From positions 3,971,317-4,005,503 of the forward strand of contig NZ_KB455575.1 of the NCBI RefSeq assembly GCF_000341735.1: a DNA stretch of 34,187 nucleotides, in the 5' to 3' direction. Shown here piece after piece: positions 1-8,449 of this stretch. Numbering within the stretch: the stretch's first letter is position 1; each line of letters begins with the position of its first letter. Below the pieces are notes generated by a model, which was not told the origin of the DNA, searched no databases, and saw nothing but the letters and a program-made list of their open reading frames with translations. The translations under genes were made by a program, and so were the position numbers. This DNA is from Methylotuvimicrobium buryatense 5G. GTDB lineage: Bacteria; Pseudomonadota; Gammaproteobacteria; Methylococcales; Methylomonadaceae.

Positions 1-996
1 GCCGAGCCCGGGCGAGGCGCCGACGAAGATGGCTGGAGCGTAGCCCTGAGCGAATGGCATCTGTGCGGCCCTCGGTTGGTTAGCTTTTTGGTTTATCTCT
101 CATTGTCCCTACGGGCATCGCGCAGCAGAATCCAAGCCTATTTGCGCGATTGGCTGGGGATCGACCTCAGCACCAGCACCATCAATCAATGCATTCATGA
201 AGCGGGACGTGCCGTTGCGCCGGTCGTCGACGAGCAGTTGATCGCGGAACTCAAGGCCGCCGGCCTCTTACATATCGATGAAACACCCTGGAAAGAAGCC
301 GGGCAGTTATTTTGGCTCTGGGTCTTTGTCAGCGCACAGACGGTGATTTATCAAGTGGGCAAACGCCATCGTCTCGTCGTGAACCAGCTCTTAGGGGAAG
401 CGTTTTGCGGCTTACTGATGACCGACGGCTACAGCGTCTATCGCATCTTTCCTAGGCGCTTGCGCTGTTGGGCGCACTTGGTGCGCAAGGCCCGAGCACT
501 GTATCAGTGCTTGGATAGCGAAGGACAAGCTTTCGGCGAAGCCTTGTTATTGGCCATGATCCTGTTGATGCGCAACATCCACCGACTCCGCGAATCGCCG
601 CCGGATGCCGAATCCTTATGGGCGCAGAATCAACAGTTGCTGACCTTGCTGCGCTCGCTCTGCGAGACGCACCGAGACATCGCGCATGTTGACAGCCGAC
701 AATTAGCCGGCGAATTTCTCAACGATTGGGAGGCCATCGTGCGCGTGGTCGAAACGCCGGCGCATCCATTGACCAACAACGTGGCGGAACGCAGTTTGCG
801 GCACTGGGTATTGCTGCGCAAAATCACCTTCGGTTCGCGGACGGCACAAGGCAGTCGCGTGGTTGCCTTGCTGGCGAGCGTGATTGATACCGCGCGTTTG
901 AGAGACCTGAATCCTTGGGAGTTTATTGCTCAAACACTGGCCGAACGCCGTAAAAACCAACCCGTCCCTCGTTTGCCTATGCCGGTTTTGGCGTGA
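1..996 (+). CDS. tnpC: IS66-family transposase (TnpC), 5'-truncated by window edge
   Basis: DDE transposase of the IS66 group, which moves its element by DNA cleavage and strand transfer. The frame is open from base 1 through the stop at 994-996, so the gene enters from outside the window; a TTG at 76 is not the true start. The catalytic triad is visible: Asp in HIDETPW (codon 277-279), Asp in LMTDGYSVY (424-426) and Glu in TNNVAERSLR (787-789). The last motif, with its following arginines, is typical of IS66 TnpC. The C-terminal tail (FIAQTLAERR) also fits. The N-terminal zinc-finger region and any tnpA/tnpB would lie upstream, unseen. What is visible looks intact, so the element may be active. 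Family assignment is confident; completeness cannot be judged. Confidence 0.9.
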   Translation, partial: AEPGRGADEDGWSVALSEWHLCGPRLVSFLVYLSLSLRASRSRIQAYLRDWLGIDLSTSTINQCIHEAGRAVAPVVDEQLIAELKAAGLLHIDETPWKEAGQLFWLWVFVSAQTVIYQVGKRHRLVVNQLLGEAFCGLLMTDGYSVYRIFPRRLRCWAHLVRKARALYQCLDSEGQAFGEALLLAMILLMRNIHRLRESPPDAESLWAQNQQLLTLLRSLCETHRDIAHVDSRQLAGEFLNDWEAIVRVVETPAHPLTNNVAERSLRHWVLLRKITFGSRTAQGSRVVALLASVIDTARLRDLNPWEFIAQTLAERRKNQPVPRLPMPVLA

Positions 997-1002
997 TAGG
1001 AA

Positions 1003-1024
1003 CAGGGGGGGGCTAAACGATTAC
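1003..1024 (+). mobile_element. Probable right terminal end of the IS66-type element
   Basis: After the transposase stop the sequence runs through a G-rich block (1004-1012) to GATTAC ending at 1024. Read on the other strand this end begins GTAATCG, and IS66-family terminal repeats commonly begin GTAA. If 1024 is the boundary, the next 8 bases (1025-1032, TTTTATTC) would be one copy of the usual 8-bp target duplication. The left end is outside the window, so the inverted repeat and the duplication cannot be confirmed here. Confidence 0.4.
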
Positions 1025-1042
1025 TTTTATTCAGTGGAGTAA

Positions 1043-4000
1043 TTGTTGCAAATGCCTGTTCACAAACCGGTTTGGAGCCAGTTGCCCAAATTGGCCGCTA
1101 AATTAGCCGCCTTTGAGCAAGCACCCGTTGCTAATTTATGGGTCGACGCCTCAGGGGCTATCGGCTATGCCAATGAGCGCTTTTTACAGACTTTCGGTTA
1201 CGCCGATGACGAATTGAGCGGTATGTCATTGGATCGTTTAATTCCGTCGCTCGATGTTGATAAATGGCGGGAAGAGTGGTGGCCGCTTATCGAAAATGAT
1301 CGCTATCTTCCAATTTTTCCTTTGTCTTGGCGGCATAGCAAAGGAATCCGTATGGAATATACCGCGTCGGTGTCATGCGTCGAAGTTTCCGGATTGAGTT
1401 TTGTGGCATTTCATCTGTGGCCCAAATACTTAGAGCAAAGCAATAACGCTACATTAGCACAAAGCGATGTGTTAAGTGTTTTGCAATGTTTGGGGGAAAG
1501 TGTTTGCTTGCTGGATGATTTGGGCGTGATTCGTTTTGCCAATCCGGCGTTATGTAAGTTGGTCGGCGGTGCAGAGGCGGATCTGGTTGATGTTCCTCTT
1601 CTTGAAATCATATCGCCGGCAAAGTCGCATTTAACCAGGGTTTGGGATGTGTTAAGAAAGAAAAGGTCCGAAACCGAATGCGAATTTGAAAATCTAGCCG
1701 GAAAGTCGCTGCATGTGCGTATGACATCGGCACCCTTGCAAGCTCACGGGCAAGGTTTAGCTAGATATTTGGTCAGTTTTGTCGACATAACCGAGCAAAT
1801 CAAAATAGCGCGTCAGTTGGAGGCTCAAAATGCCAGCTACGAGCGATTGGCGTCCAATGTACCTGGATTCATTTATAAATTTAGGATGACGCCGGAGGGT
1901 GTTTTTTCATTTCCTTATGCAAGCCGAGGCTGTAAGGAAATATTCGGCGTCGAGCCTGCCGCTGTCGCCAATGACGCTACGCCCATTGTACACACGATAC
2001 ATCCGGACGATCTGCCCGGATTTCAAAGTAGCGTTCTGGATTCCGCGATTCATTTATCTCCTTGGAATTTCGAAGCACGCCAGATGACGGCCAACGGCGA
2101 ATGGAAATGGTTTCATGCCGCTTCCAGGCCGCATTTACAGGATAACGGCGATATTATTTGGGAAGGCTTGGTCATGGATGTGACTGCCCGCAAGCGATCC
2201 GAGGAAGAATTGGCCAAGGCTAAATTGGCTGCGGAAGTCTCGGCAAAAGCGAAAGCCGAATTTTTGGCCAATATGAGCCATGAAATCCGGACGCCGCTGA
2301 ATGCGATCATCGGTCTAAATCGTCTGGTGCTTAAGTCGGAACTGAATGATGTGCAGCGGGATTATTTGCACAAAGTTCAGCTATCTTCGGAAAATCTGCT
2401 CGGCATTATTAATAATATTTTGGACTTTTCTAAAATCGAGTCGGGTAAGCTCGATGTCGAGCATGTCGAATTCAATTTGGATGCGGTATTGGAAAATATC
2501 GGCTCGATGTTAGAACCGGTCGCGGCTGAGAAACATTTGGATTTGTTGATCGACCGCGGGCTGGGGGTGCCATTATGCATGATCGGCGATTCGTTACGCT
2601 TGATTCAAGTGCTGACCAATTTGTGCAGCAATGCCATAAAGTTTACCGAACAAGGCGAAGTCGTTATTTCGGTCAAAACCGAAGGAGACGATCAATTGCG
2701 CTTTAGCGTCAGGGATACCGGAATCGGCTTGTCCGAAAAGCAAAAAAGCCGGATTTTCGAATCATTTACGCAAGCCGATAGTTCGACGACACGCCATTTC
2801 GGCGGGACAGGCTTAGGTTTGACGATCAGTAAACACTTGGTCGAAATGATGGGCGGAGAACTCGGTGTCGTCAGTGCCGAAGGCGCCGGAAGCGAGTTTT
2901 ATTTTACACTGCCGTTGAATGTCGTTCCCGATAGTCAGTCAGTCGATCATATGCCGGCCGAATTGGAAGGTTGGCATGTATTGTTGATCTGCGAAAATGA
3001 AACAGCATGCGGGATATTCGAAACGATGCTGCGCGATTTGCGCTTTAATGTGACTCTGTGTTCTCTCGGAAAAATGAAATTACAGGACATATTGCGGGAA
3101 CACCAAGATTCCGAGCAGTCCACGCTGGAATTGGTTTTGCTGGATTGGAAAATGAGTGACGCCGATAAGGCGGATATTCTTAAAGCTTTGGAAACGAGTG
3201 CGTTCGGGAAAAAGACACCGATCATCATCAATGTTTCGTCGCTCGAAGCCGAGAGTATCAAGAAAGTATCGGGACAATTCGCCAATATTACGCTGATGAA
3301 TAAGCCGAGTACGCCGTCTTGTCTGATGGATGCGATCTTAAATGCTTGCGGTAAGGAGGCATTGATTGAAAACCTTAAAAACCGTCACGATACGGCAAAC
3401 GCACTATTTTTCGAAGCAGCGGTACGAGGGATTCGAGTATTGATTGTCGAAGACAACGAAATCAATCAGGAGGTTGTGCGCAAAACTTTGGAAAGCGCCG
3501 GTGTTGTCGTTGATATTGTCAACAATGGATTGGAAGCGGTAAACCTGCTTCGGCAAACTGCCGACGAGCCGATATATAATGCCGTGCTGATGGATTTGCA
3601 GATGCCGGAAATGGACGGTTATGAAGCGACGACGATTCTGCGTAAGGATTCGCGTTTCGATAAGTTGCCCATTATAGCGATGACGGCGCATACGATTGAA
3701 TCGGACCGGCAACAATGTTTGGCGACCGGTATGCAAGATCACATCGGTAAGCCGATCGATCCCGAACAATTATTTTCAAAATTGGCCCGATGGACAGTAT
3801 TGAGCGGGGATCATGAGTCCCCCGTATTGCCTGAAAACCAGGCGCCGACAATGGAGTCGAGTCAATGCTTGCCTGCACTGGCTTCTCTTGAGACCGTTAA
3901 TGTCCAATCTGCCTTGCGTTTATTGCAGGACGACGAGTCTCTATTACTCAAACTCTTGCTTAAATTCGCAGACGAACAGGGTAGCGCAGCGGATTCGATC

Positions 4001-4498
4001 GCGGGGATGTTAGTCGAAGAAAAACCGGAAAATGCAGCCGATAAAGCGCATCTTATTAAAGGCGTTGCCGGCAATCTCCATATTTTGAAAGTCTTCGAGA
4101 CCGCCGCTCAATTAGAATCTGAGTTGCGGCAGTCGGACGCGTCGATGGTTGCTGAAGCACTCTCTAATTTTGCTTACGAAATGAATCGATTTGTCGAGGA
4201 AATGGACGGTTGGCGACAGCTAAGCGCTACTCCAGGTCTCGTCGAAGAGTCACGGAATTGTTCGGAAATGACAACCGAGGTTGTCAATGAAACCGTGACA
4301 TTGTGCGGGCGTTTGATCGATTTTCTGGAAGCGAATAATTGGCAGGCAGAAGATTGTTTAGAGGAGCTGGAGCTCCGGATGGGCGGCGGATATGCTCAAG
4401 AATTGGCAATAATAAAAAATTATTTGATGGATCTTGAATTTGCCGTGGCTGCCGATTGCGTTAAAGAATTGAGGGACCGTTTACGTACGTCGATTTAA
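1043..4498 (+). CDS. Hybrid sensor histidine kinase, PAS3-HisKA-HATPase-REC-REC-HPt
   Basis: Large multidomain sensor kinase of about 1150 aa with no clear membrane segment, so probably cytoplasmic. In order: PAS-like domains at about 15-130, 140-255 and 268-385; a HisKA dimerisation helix with the phospho-acceptor His413 in SHEIRTPLN; a HATPase domain with N box (SNAIKF), G1 (DTGIGL, about 557) and G2 (GGTGLGL, about 586); a first receiver-like domain (about 635-765); a canonical second receiver (about 805-930, Asp851 in LMDLQMPEMDG); and a C-terminal HPt domain with His1003 in AHLIKGVAGN. The first receiver keeps LLDWKM and a late Lys-Pro but its acidic pair reads CENE, so it may be a pseudo-receiver. 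Start is uncertain: TTG at 1043 or 1046, or ATG at 1052, all behind GGAG at 1036-1039. The gene begins just after an IS66-type end. The next gene on the strand is a receiver-GGDEF protein, a plausible relay partner. Confidence 0.92.
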   Translation: MLQMPVHKPVWSQLPKLAAKLAAFEQAPVANLWVDASGAIGYANERFLQTFGYADDELSGMSLDRLIPSLDVDKWREEWWPLIENDRYLPIFPLSWRHSKGIRMEYTASVSCVEVSGLSFVAFHLWPKYLEQSNNATLAQSDVLSVLQCLGESVCLLDDLGVIRFANPALCKLVGGAEADLVDVPLLEIISPAKSHLTRVWDVLRKKRSETECEFENLAGKSLHVRMTSAPLQAHGQGLARYLVSFVDITEQIKIARQLEAQNASYERLASNVPGFIYKFRMTPEGVFSFPYASRGCKEIFGVEPAAVANDATPIVHTIHPDDLPGFQSSVLDSAIHLSPWNFEARQMTANGEWKWFHAASRPHLQDNGDIIWEGLVMDVTARKRSEEELAKAKLAAEVSAKAKAEFLANMSHEIRTPLNAIIGLNRLVLKSELNDVQRDYLHKVQLSSENLLGIINNILDFSKIESGKLDVEHVEFNLDAVLENIGSMLEPVAAEKHLDLLIDRGLGVPLCMIGDSLRLIQVLTNLCSNAIKFTEQGEVVISVKTEGDDQLRFSVRDTGIGLSEKQKSRIFESFTQADSSTTRHFGGTGLGLTISKHLVEMMGGELGVVSAEGAGSEFYFTLPLNVVPDSQSVDHMPAELEGWHVLLICENETACGIFETMLRDLRFNVTLCSLGKMKLQDILREHQDSEQSTLELVLLDWKMSDADKADILKALETSAFGKKTPIIINVSSLEAESIKKVSGQFANITLMNKPSTPSCLMDAILNACGKEALIENLKNRHDTANALFFEAAVRGIRVLIVEDNEINQEVVRKTLESAGVVVDIVNNGLEAVNLLRQTADEPIYNAVLMDLQMPEMDGYEATTILRKDSRFDKLPIIAMTAHTIESDRQQCLATGMQDHIGKPIDPEQLFSKLARWTVLSGDHESPVLPENQAPTMESSQCLPALASLETVNVQSALRLLQDDESLLLKLLLKFADEQGSAADSIAGMLVEEKPENAADKAHLIKGVAGNLHILKVFETAAQLESELRQSDASMVAEALSNFAYEMNRFVEEMDGWRQLSATPGLVEESRNCSEMTTEVVNETVTLCGRLIDFLEANNWQAEDCLEELELRMGGGYAQELAIIKNYLMDLEFAVAADCVKELRDRLRTSI

Positions 4499-4574
4499 GT
4501 TTAACGCTAATGACGCATTCACAATCCTGAGCAGCCGAATCCTAAAAGGTTATGTTCGCGCTAATGGTTGAAAG

Positions 4575-4679
4575 GAGGGTACGGTTGCTCGATTGACAGG
4601 TGTCGGCGGCAGGGAAAGCCGCCGTCAAGCCTACATGGATGTATTTACGGCGTCCTGTCAAGCGAGTAATCGTACCCTC
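4575..4679 (+). repeat. Dispersed palindromic repeat family A, copy 1
   Basis: A 105-bp element bounded by imperfect 26-bp terminal inverted repeats (4575-4600 and 4654-4679, three mismatches) beginning GAGGGTACGG, with an internal GC hairpin (GCGGC/GCCGC near 4605-4620). Related copies are at 15596-15681, 24339-24492 and 27261-27365. In one frame the conserved core reads AYMDVFTASC, which creates false short ORFs in other copies. No coding capacity of its own. It fills most of the 300-bp gap between the kinase and the diguanylate cyclase; the remainder holds nothing I recognise. Confidence 0.85.
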
Positions 4680-4798
4680 TTCCACGCTCAGTGTTTTGGA
4701 AAGCAATCATAGACTATTTCCTAAATGGTTTATTTAGTAGCAAAGAGAAACGTTACAACTGCTAACGCGAACATAGTCTCCTAAAAAGGTATAACACC

Positions 4799-5743
4799 AT
4801 GACCGAGCCCGATACCATGCAAACGATACTGATTATCGACGATGCCAAGGAAAATATCGTCGTACTTTCAAGGCTATTGAAATCGCAAGCCAATATTATT
4901 TTTGCCCTAAGCGGAGAAGAAGGCTTGAAAATAGCAGGCACGCGTTTGCCCGATTTGATTTTGCTGGATATTTCGATGCCGGGACTCAACGGTTTCGAAG
5001 TATTGGAGCATTTAAAGCAATCCCAGACCACAGCGGATATTCCGATTATCTTTATTACAGGCATACCCGATGCCGAAACCGAGGAAAAAGGTTTGAATCT
5101 CGGTGCTGTCGATTACATTACCAAGCCCTTTGCTTCGGCCGTAGTCAAGGCAAGGGTAAGGCATCAATTAAAATTGCAACGATTGACGACGGCATTGAAA
5201 GAAGCCAATACCCGCTTGACGCAATTAGCAATGAGCGACCCGCTAACCGGCGCATATAATCGGCGTTATTTTTTGGACGCGCTCAAGAAAGAGCTCGAAC
5301 GCGTGCAAAGATATCGGCATCCCAGCATTTTGATGGTATTCGACATAGATTGTTTCAAAAGCATTAATGATAACCATGGGCACGATATCGGCGATAAAGT
5401 GATCATAGAAATGGTTAAAGTCAGTACGACAATGCTTCGGAAAAACGATATTTTCAGCCGATTCGGCGGGGAGGAGTTTACGATCTTGTTGCCGGAAACT
5501 CCATTGGCCGAAGCCGCGCAAATCGCGAACCGCTTATGCCTGCAAATTGCCCGCACAACAATCGAATCCGGCAATAAAGCCCTTTCGTTTACGGTTAGTT
5601 GCGGCGTGACTCAATTGCGCGATGACGATAAGTCTCCGGATTCGATAATGAAAAGAGCCGATGTCGCGCTCTATCAAGCCAAACAGAGCGGGCGCAACCA
5701 AGTGGTCATTGCCGATGCGACAGAGCCTTCGGTATCGAATTGA
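4799..5743 (+). CDS. Receiver-GGDEF response regulator, diguanylate cyclase (PleD-like)
   Basis: Phosphorylation-controlled enzyme making cyclic di-GMP from two GTP. The receiver domain spans about 10-125, with the phospho-acceptor Asp57 in LILLDISMPG, the acidic DDA near the N-terminus and Lys in YITKPF. A short coiled linker leads to a GGDEF domain (about 150-305) with the intact signature GGEEF at 223-227. The product-inhibition I-site RxxD (RKND, 214-217) lies exactly five residues before it, so an active and feedback-inhibited cyclase is expected. The start at ATG 4799 has AAAGG nine bases upstream (4785-4789). It lies 300 bp after the hybrid kinase on the same strand, with a family A repeat between. 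Receipt of phosphate from that kinase's HPt domain is inference. Confidence 0.93.
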   Translation: MTEPDTMQTILIIDDAKENIVVLSRLLKSQANIIFALSGEEGLKIAGTRLPDLILLDISMPGLNGFEVLEHLKQSQTTADIPIIFITGIPDAETEEKGLNLGAVDYITKPFASAVVKARVRHQLKLQRLTTALKEANTRLTQLAMSDPLTGAYNRRYFLDALKKELERVQRYRHPSILMVFDIDCFKSINDNHGHDIGDKVIIEMVKVSTTMLRKNDIFSRFGGEEFTILLPETPLAEAAQIANRLCLQIARTTIESGNKALSFTVSCGVTQLRDDDKSPDSIMKRADVALYQAKQSGRNQVVIADATEPSVSN

Positions 5744-5802
5744 TCGTTTAAGCGCTACGTTATATGGATATGGCTAATGGGTGCGCTTTCATCGGCTTCC
5801 AA

Positions 5803-5831
5803 TTGAGAGCCTTGGAGTATGTGTTTATAAT
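5803..5831 (+). promoter_or_regulatory. Sigma70-like promoter for the GAPDH-like gene
   Basis: TTGAGA at 5803-5808 and a perfect TATAAT at 5826-5831 are separated by 17 bases, the optimum sigma70 spacing. Transcription would begin near 5838-5840 and give a leader of about 38 bases before the ATG at 5877. The element lies downstream of the diguanylate cyclase stop, indicating that the dehydrogenase has its own transcript. Confidence 0.6.
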
Positions 5832-5876
5832 CCAAGTCCGGTAAACATCATAATAATAAGAACAAAGGGGGATAAA

Positions 5877-6926
5877 ATGAGTTTACGGGTTGGCATTGTC
5901 GGTCTCGGTCGAATCGGTCGCGGCATGTTGCGGGCAAATTACGCCGAACTAGCCTCCGGGCGTTTCGATATCCAAGTCATGTGCGACGTGATGTCGGTGG
6001 ATCAGGTCGCTTATTTATTGTCGCACGATAGTACTTACGGCAATCCTCCCTTCAGCCTCGATTGCGACGGCAATAACTTAATCGTGGCCGGTAAGACGAT
6101 ACATTACCAACGAGTCGATAGGCGCCGTGCTTCGCCGGAGGAAGACAGCTTCGGGCATCTGCGTAAGTACGAACTCGATGTATTATTCGATGCGACCGGT
6201 ACCGCCACTATCGAAGATTTGCGCTCGATCATCAAGCATAAAGTCGCAAAAAAAGTCGTTTGTACCACCAATATATCCGGTTGTGATTTGAGTATGGTCT
6301 ATGGCGTCAACGACAATCAATACGACCCGGCTCGGCATCATGTCATTTCGGCGAGTACTTGTACCGGCAATGCGTTAGTACCGTTGTTTTCGATTTTGGA
6401 AAAACATATCGGCATCGATTACGCGAGAATCATTACGATTCATCCCGCTCTATCCGATCAGCGTGTGCTCGACGGTTATCATGCGACTTCTCATCTCGGT
6501 AGATCCAGTGCGGTGTCGATTTTGCCGACCAAAACCAATGTCGCCCATTCGGCTGCGTTGGTGCTACCGGCACTCCAGGGTAAGCTCGAGTCGATTTCGT
6601 ATCGAATTCCCACCGCAATCGTTTCGGTTATCGATCTGACCGCCAATTTATCGAGGGATACGTCGCGCGAAGAGTGCATGGAGTTGTTCGAACATCATGC
6701 CCGGACCGATATGGCAGGGATAATTCATTGTGACTACGGAGCCTGGGGTCATGAAAAAGCCAGTATCGATTATCTAGGGCTACCGTATTCGGCGGTTTTG
6801 GTAATGAACCATTTGTCGCTGAATAGCGCTCGGCACTTGGGGCTTTCGTTGATGCACGATAATGAATTGGCCTATTGTTCGCGCGTGATTGACGTATTAG
6901 GCGTGTTGAGTCGCGGCGGGCTTTGA
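5877..6926 (+). CDS. Divergent glyceraldehyde-3-phosphate dehydrogenase paralogue
   Basis: Member of the NAD(P)-dependent GAPDH family, 349 aa, close to the usual length. ATG 5877 is chosen because an AAAGGGGGAT ribosome site ends four bases before it and the Rossmann motif VGIVGLGRIGRG follows at once; the open frame extends further upstream but with no family sequence. The catalytic pair is kept, Cys162 (in SASTCTGN) and His189 (TIHPA), with the canonical 27-residue spacing. The context departs from the norm: TCTGN replaces SCTTN, and the late motif reads MHDNELAYCSRVID where typical enzymes have YDNEWGYSNRV. It could be an auxiliary GAPDH, an erythrose-4-phosphate-type enzyme or an enzyme for a related phosphorylated aldehyde. 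No Calvin or glycolysis neighbours help decide. Family certain, substrate not. Confidence 0.85.
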   Translation: MSLRVGIVGLGRIGRGMLRANYAELASGRFDIQVMCDVMSVDQVAYLLSHDSTYGNPPFSLDCDGNNLIVAGKTIHYQRVDRRRASPEEDSFGHLRKYELDVLFDATGTATIEDLRSIIKHKVAKKVVCTTNISGCDLSMVYGVNDNQYDPARHHVISASTCTGNALVPLFSILEKHIGIDYARIITIHPALSDQRVLDGYHATSHLGRSSAVSILPTKTNVAHSAALVLPALQGKLESISYRIPTAIVSVIDLTANLSRDTSREECMELFEHHARTDMAGIIHCDYGAWGHEKASIDYLGLPYSAVLVMNHLSLNSARHLGLSLMHDNELAYCSRVIDVLGVLSRGGL

Positions 6927-6931
6927 TCCTA

Positions 6932-7038
6932 AAAAGAGCAGTTTGAGGCCTCACCAAGCCGGTGAAAGTGTTGTAGACCCTTCATGCTTCGACTTAGCTC
7001 AGCACGAACGGTCTACAACACATGTCAACAGCTCTTTT
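6932..7038. repeat. Nested inverted repeat carrying a TTCGAC...CACGAACGG core
   Basis: Outer arms AAAAGAGC (6932-6939) and GCTCTTTT (7031-7038) enclose an 11-bp perfect stem, TGTTGTAGACC (6969-6979) with GGTCTACAACA (7010-7020). The loop contains a degenerate form of the widespread sequence CTTCGAC..GCTCA.CACGAACGG, also present twice at 8891-8992. Located directly after the GAPDH-like gene, so it could end that transcript, although no T-run follows the inner stem. Confidence 0.65.
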
Positions 7039-7089
7039 AAGGTTGATAGATGACGACCGAAGAAAGCCATGACCTAAAGCGCGATTAGA

Positions 7090-7119
7090 TTGGATTGATC
7101 TTAAGAGTCGGGGTATAGT
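7090..7119 (+). promoter_or_regulatory. Candidate promoter of the small coiled-coil gene
   Basis: TTGGAT (7090-7095) and TATAGT (7114-7119) with an 18-base spacer match sigma70 boxes moderately well. They lie about 55 bases before the ATG at 7174. This rests on sequence resemblance only. Confidence 0.35.
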
Positions 7120-7173
7120 CAAATTTTGATCGACTGATGTAATTGATTAACCAAGTAATTTAAAGAGGTTATT

Positions 7174-7440
7174 ATGGGCTTACTACAAGAATTAAATAAA
7201 TTTGCCGAGGGTTTGGAGCAATTAAGGGACGAGGTTAAGGTTCAACTCCATTTGGCAAGCTTGGAATCCAAGCAGGAATGGGATCGGGCCGAAAAGCAAA
7301 GAGATCATTTTTTAGCCGAGCTGAACAAAATTAGCAAGGAAGCCAGCGGGAGTAAGGAAGGATTGATCGAAAAGGCGGAAGTGATCGGCGAAGAATTGAA
7401 ATCTACTTACCAGCGTATTAAAGATAGATTATCGGAGTAG
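7174..7440 (+). CDS. Small charged coiled-coil protein, function unknown
   Basis: An 88-aa soluble protein, rich in Glu, Lys, Leu and Gln and almost free of Pro and Cys. Heptad-like spacing of hydrophobic residues (LLQELNKFAEGLEQLRDEV and later segments) predicts long alpha-helices, probably a helical hairpin or coiled coil. ATG 7174 is preceded by AAAGAGG at 7162-7168, a good ribosome site, which together with a candidate promoter argues for a real gene. No signal peptide or membrane segment. I do not recognise the family; small helical proteins of this type in related bacteria are often hypothetical or stress-associated. No neighbour suggests a role: a repeat precedes it and a convergent reductase gene follows. 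Confidence 0.7.
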   Translation: MGLLQELNKFAEGLEQLRDEVKVQLHLASLESKQEWDRAEKQRDHFLAELNKISKEASGSKEGLIEKAEVIGEELKSTYQRIKDRLSE

Positions 7441-7497
7441 GCTATTGGGTTGAGGCGCCGGATCGTTGCTTGGCGCGTACTCCGGCTAGCAACAAAT

Positions 7498-8352
7498 TTA
7501 CTTTCCTGTTACAAAGCAACAGGGCAGACTGAATTGGGCGAAAAACTGACCTGCGCCGGCGGGAGAGCCCAATTCCAGGAATAGCGATTCGAGTTTTAGA
7601 TTTCCTACTTGTCCTAATGCGGAACCGGTCAGTAAGGTACGAAAATCATTGCCACCCATCAATTGATGGGTGAGCGTCAAATACAGCCTCGATAATTGTT
7701 TGTCCCGAACTACGGTATCAAGCATTTTCGGGCCGGCAATCAGATAAATACTTTTGAGCCCAAGGCTTGCCAATATATTGAGTAAAGGCGTGCCTTCGAC
7801 CATCCTGTCGGTGCCGGCCGATAACACTGGAAATCCTTGTGCTTGCCAAAAGCGAATGCGTTCGGGCGATGCATTTCTTCCGGTGGCGATATAAACTGTT
7901 TGTTTTGTTTCCAGCAGACTGCTATGGATGGGAAAGTTCAAGCTGGCGCTAGCAATAACGATTGCAGGTTGCTCGGGTAAACCGTTGATGCGTCGCCATT
8001 CGAGCAGATCTTTGTCCGTGACCTGCAAAATATTGCCTAATCGTTTTTCGCCCAATGCGCGCATGTAGCCGCCATGTGTTATCAGACAGTCGGCTTGTGC
8101 ATGCAACTCCATGAATAAACTGAAATCGGAATCCGTCGTTAAATGCTTCGGTATAAAAGAAAGGCCTTTATCAATATCTTCAAGAGCGATACGCCCGTCT
8201 AAGCTGGAAAGAAAGTTAGCATAGACGAAGGGTAATCCCGGACGGCCTAATTCATGAGCTCTATGCGCTAAATACAAGCCATTGATGGCTATTTCCTGGG
8301 ATGGGACGGGATAAAGACGTAAGAGTTTTTTTGTTGAGTCGGCTCGAGTCAT
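7498..8352 (-). CDS. RibD C-terminal/dihydrofolate-reductase-like reductase
   Basis: A 284-aa cytoplasmic protein of the RibD C-terminal (pyrimidine/pterin reductase) fold. Support: FVYANFLSSLDGRIA near residues 42-56, matching the family's SLDGR substrate motif; the nucleotide-binding-type segment IYLIAGPKML near 204-213; and late strands IVIASASLNFP and LYLTLTHQLMGG. It lacks the deaminase half of bifunctional RibD, so it is a stand-alone reductase domain. Substrate could be the riboflavin diaminouracil intermediate or a pterin; the sequence does not decide. Start ATG at 8352. It is transcribed away from the DUF2956 gene with a 97-bp shared upstream gap and converges with the coiled-coil gene. 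No flavin biosynthesis genes are nearby. Confidence 0.78.
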   Translation of the reverse strand: MTRADSTKKLLRLYPVPSQEIAINGLYLAHRAHELGRPGLPFVYANFLSSLDGRIALEDIDKGLSFIPKHLTTDSDFSLFMELHAQADCLITHGGYMRALGEKRLGNILQVTDKDLLEWRRINGLPEQPAIVIASASLNFPIHSSLLETKQTVYIATGRNASPERIRFWQAQGFPVLSAGTDRMVEGTPLLNILASLGLKSIYLIAGPKMLDTVVRDKQLSRLYLTLTHQLMGGNDFRTLLTGSALGQVGNLKLESLFLELGSPAGAGQFFAQFSLPCCFVTGK

Positions 8353-8449
8353 GATTCACCGTAATACTTCTTAATCGCAAGTTAAGGCTGTCGCTTATCC
8401 CTTACAGCCTACACCTGGCGCTTAATCCTATAAACAAGGAAAACAGAAA

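Noticed and set aside
3404-3769. 121-aa minus-strand frame inside the kinase
   Set aside because: Opposite the canonical receiver domain of the kinase; no independent support.
7441-7497. Possible terminator between the coiled-coil gene and the RibD-like gene
   Set aside because: Only partial symmetry around GCGCC and GGCGC; no convincing stem or T-run.
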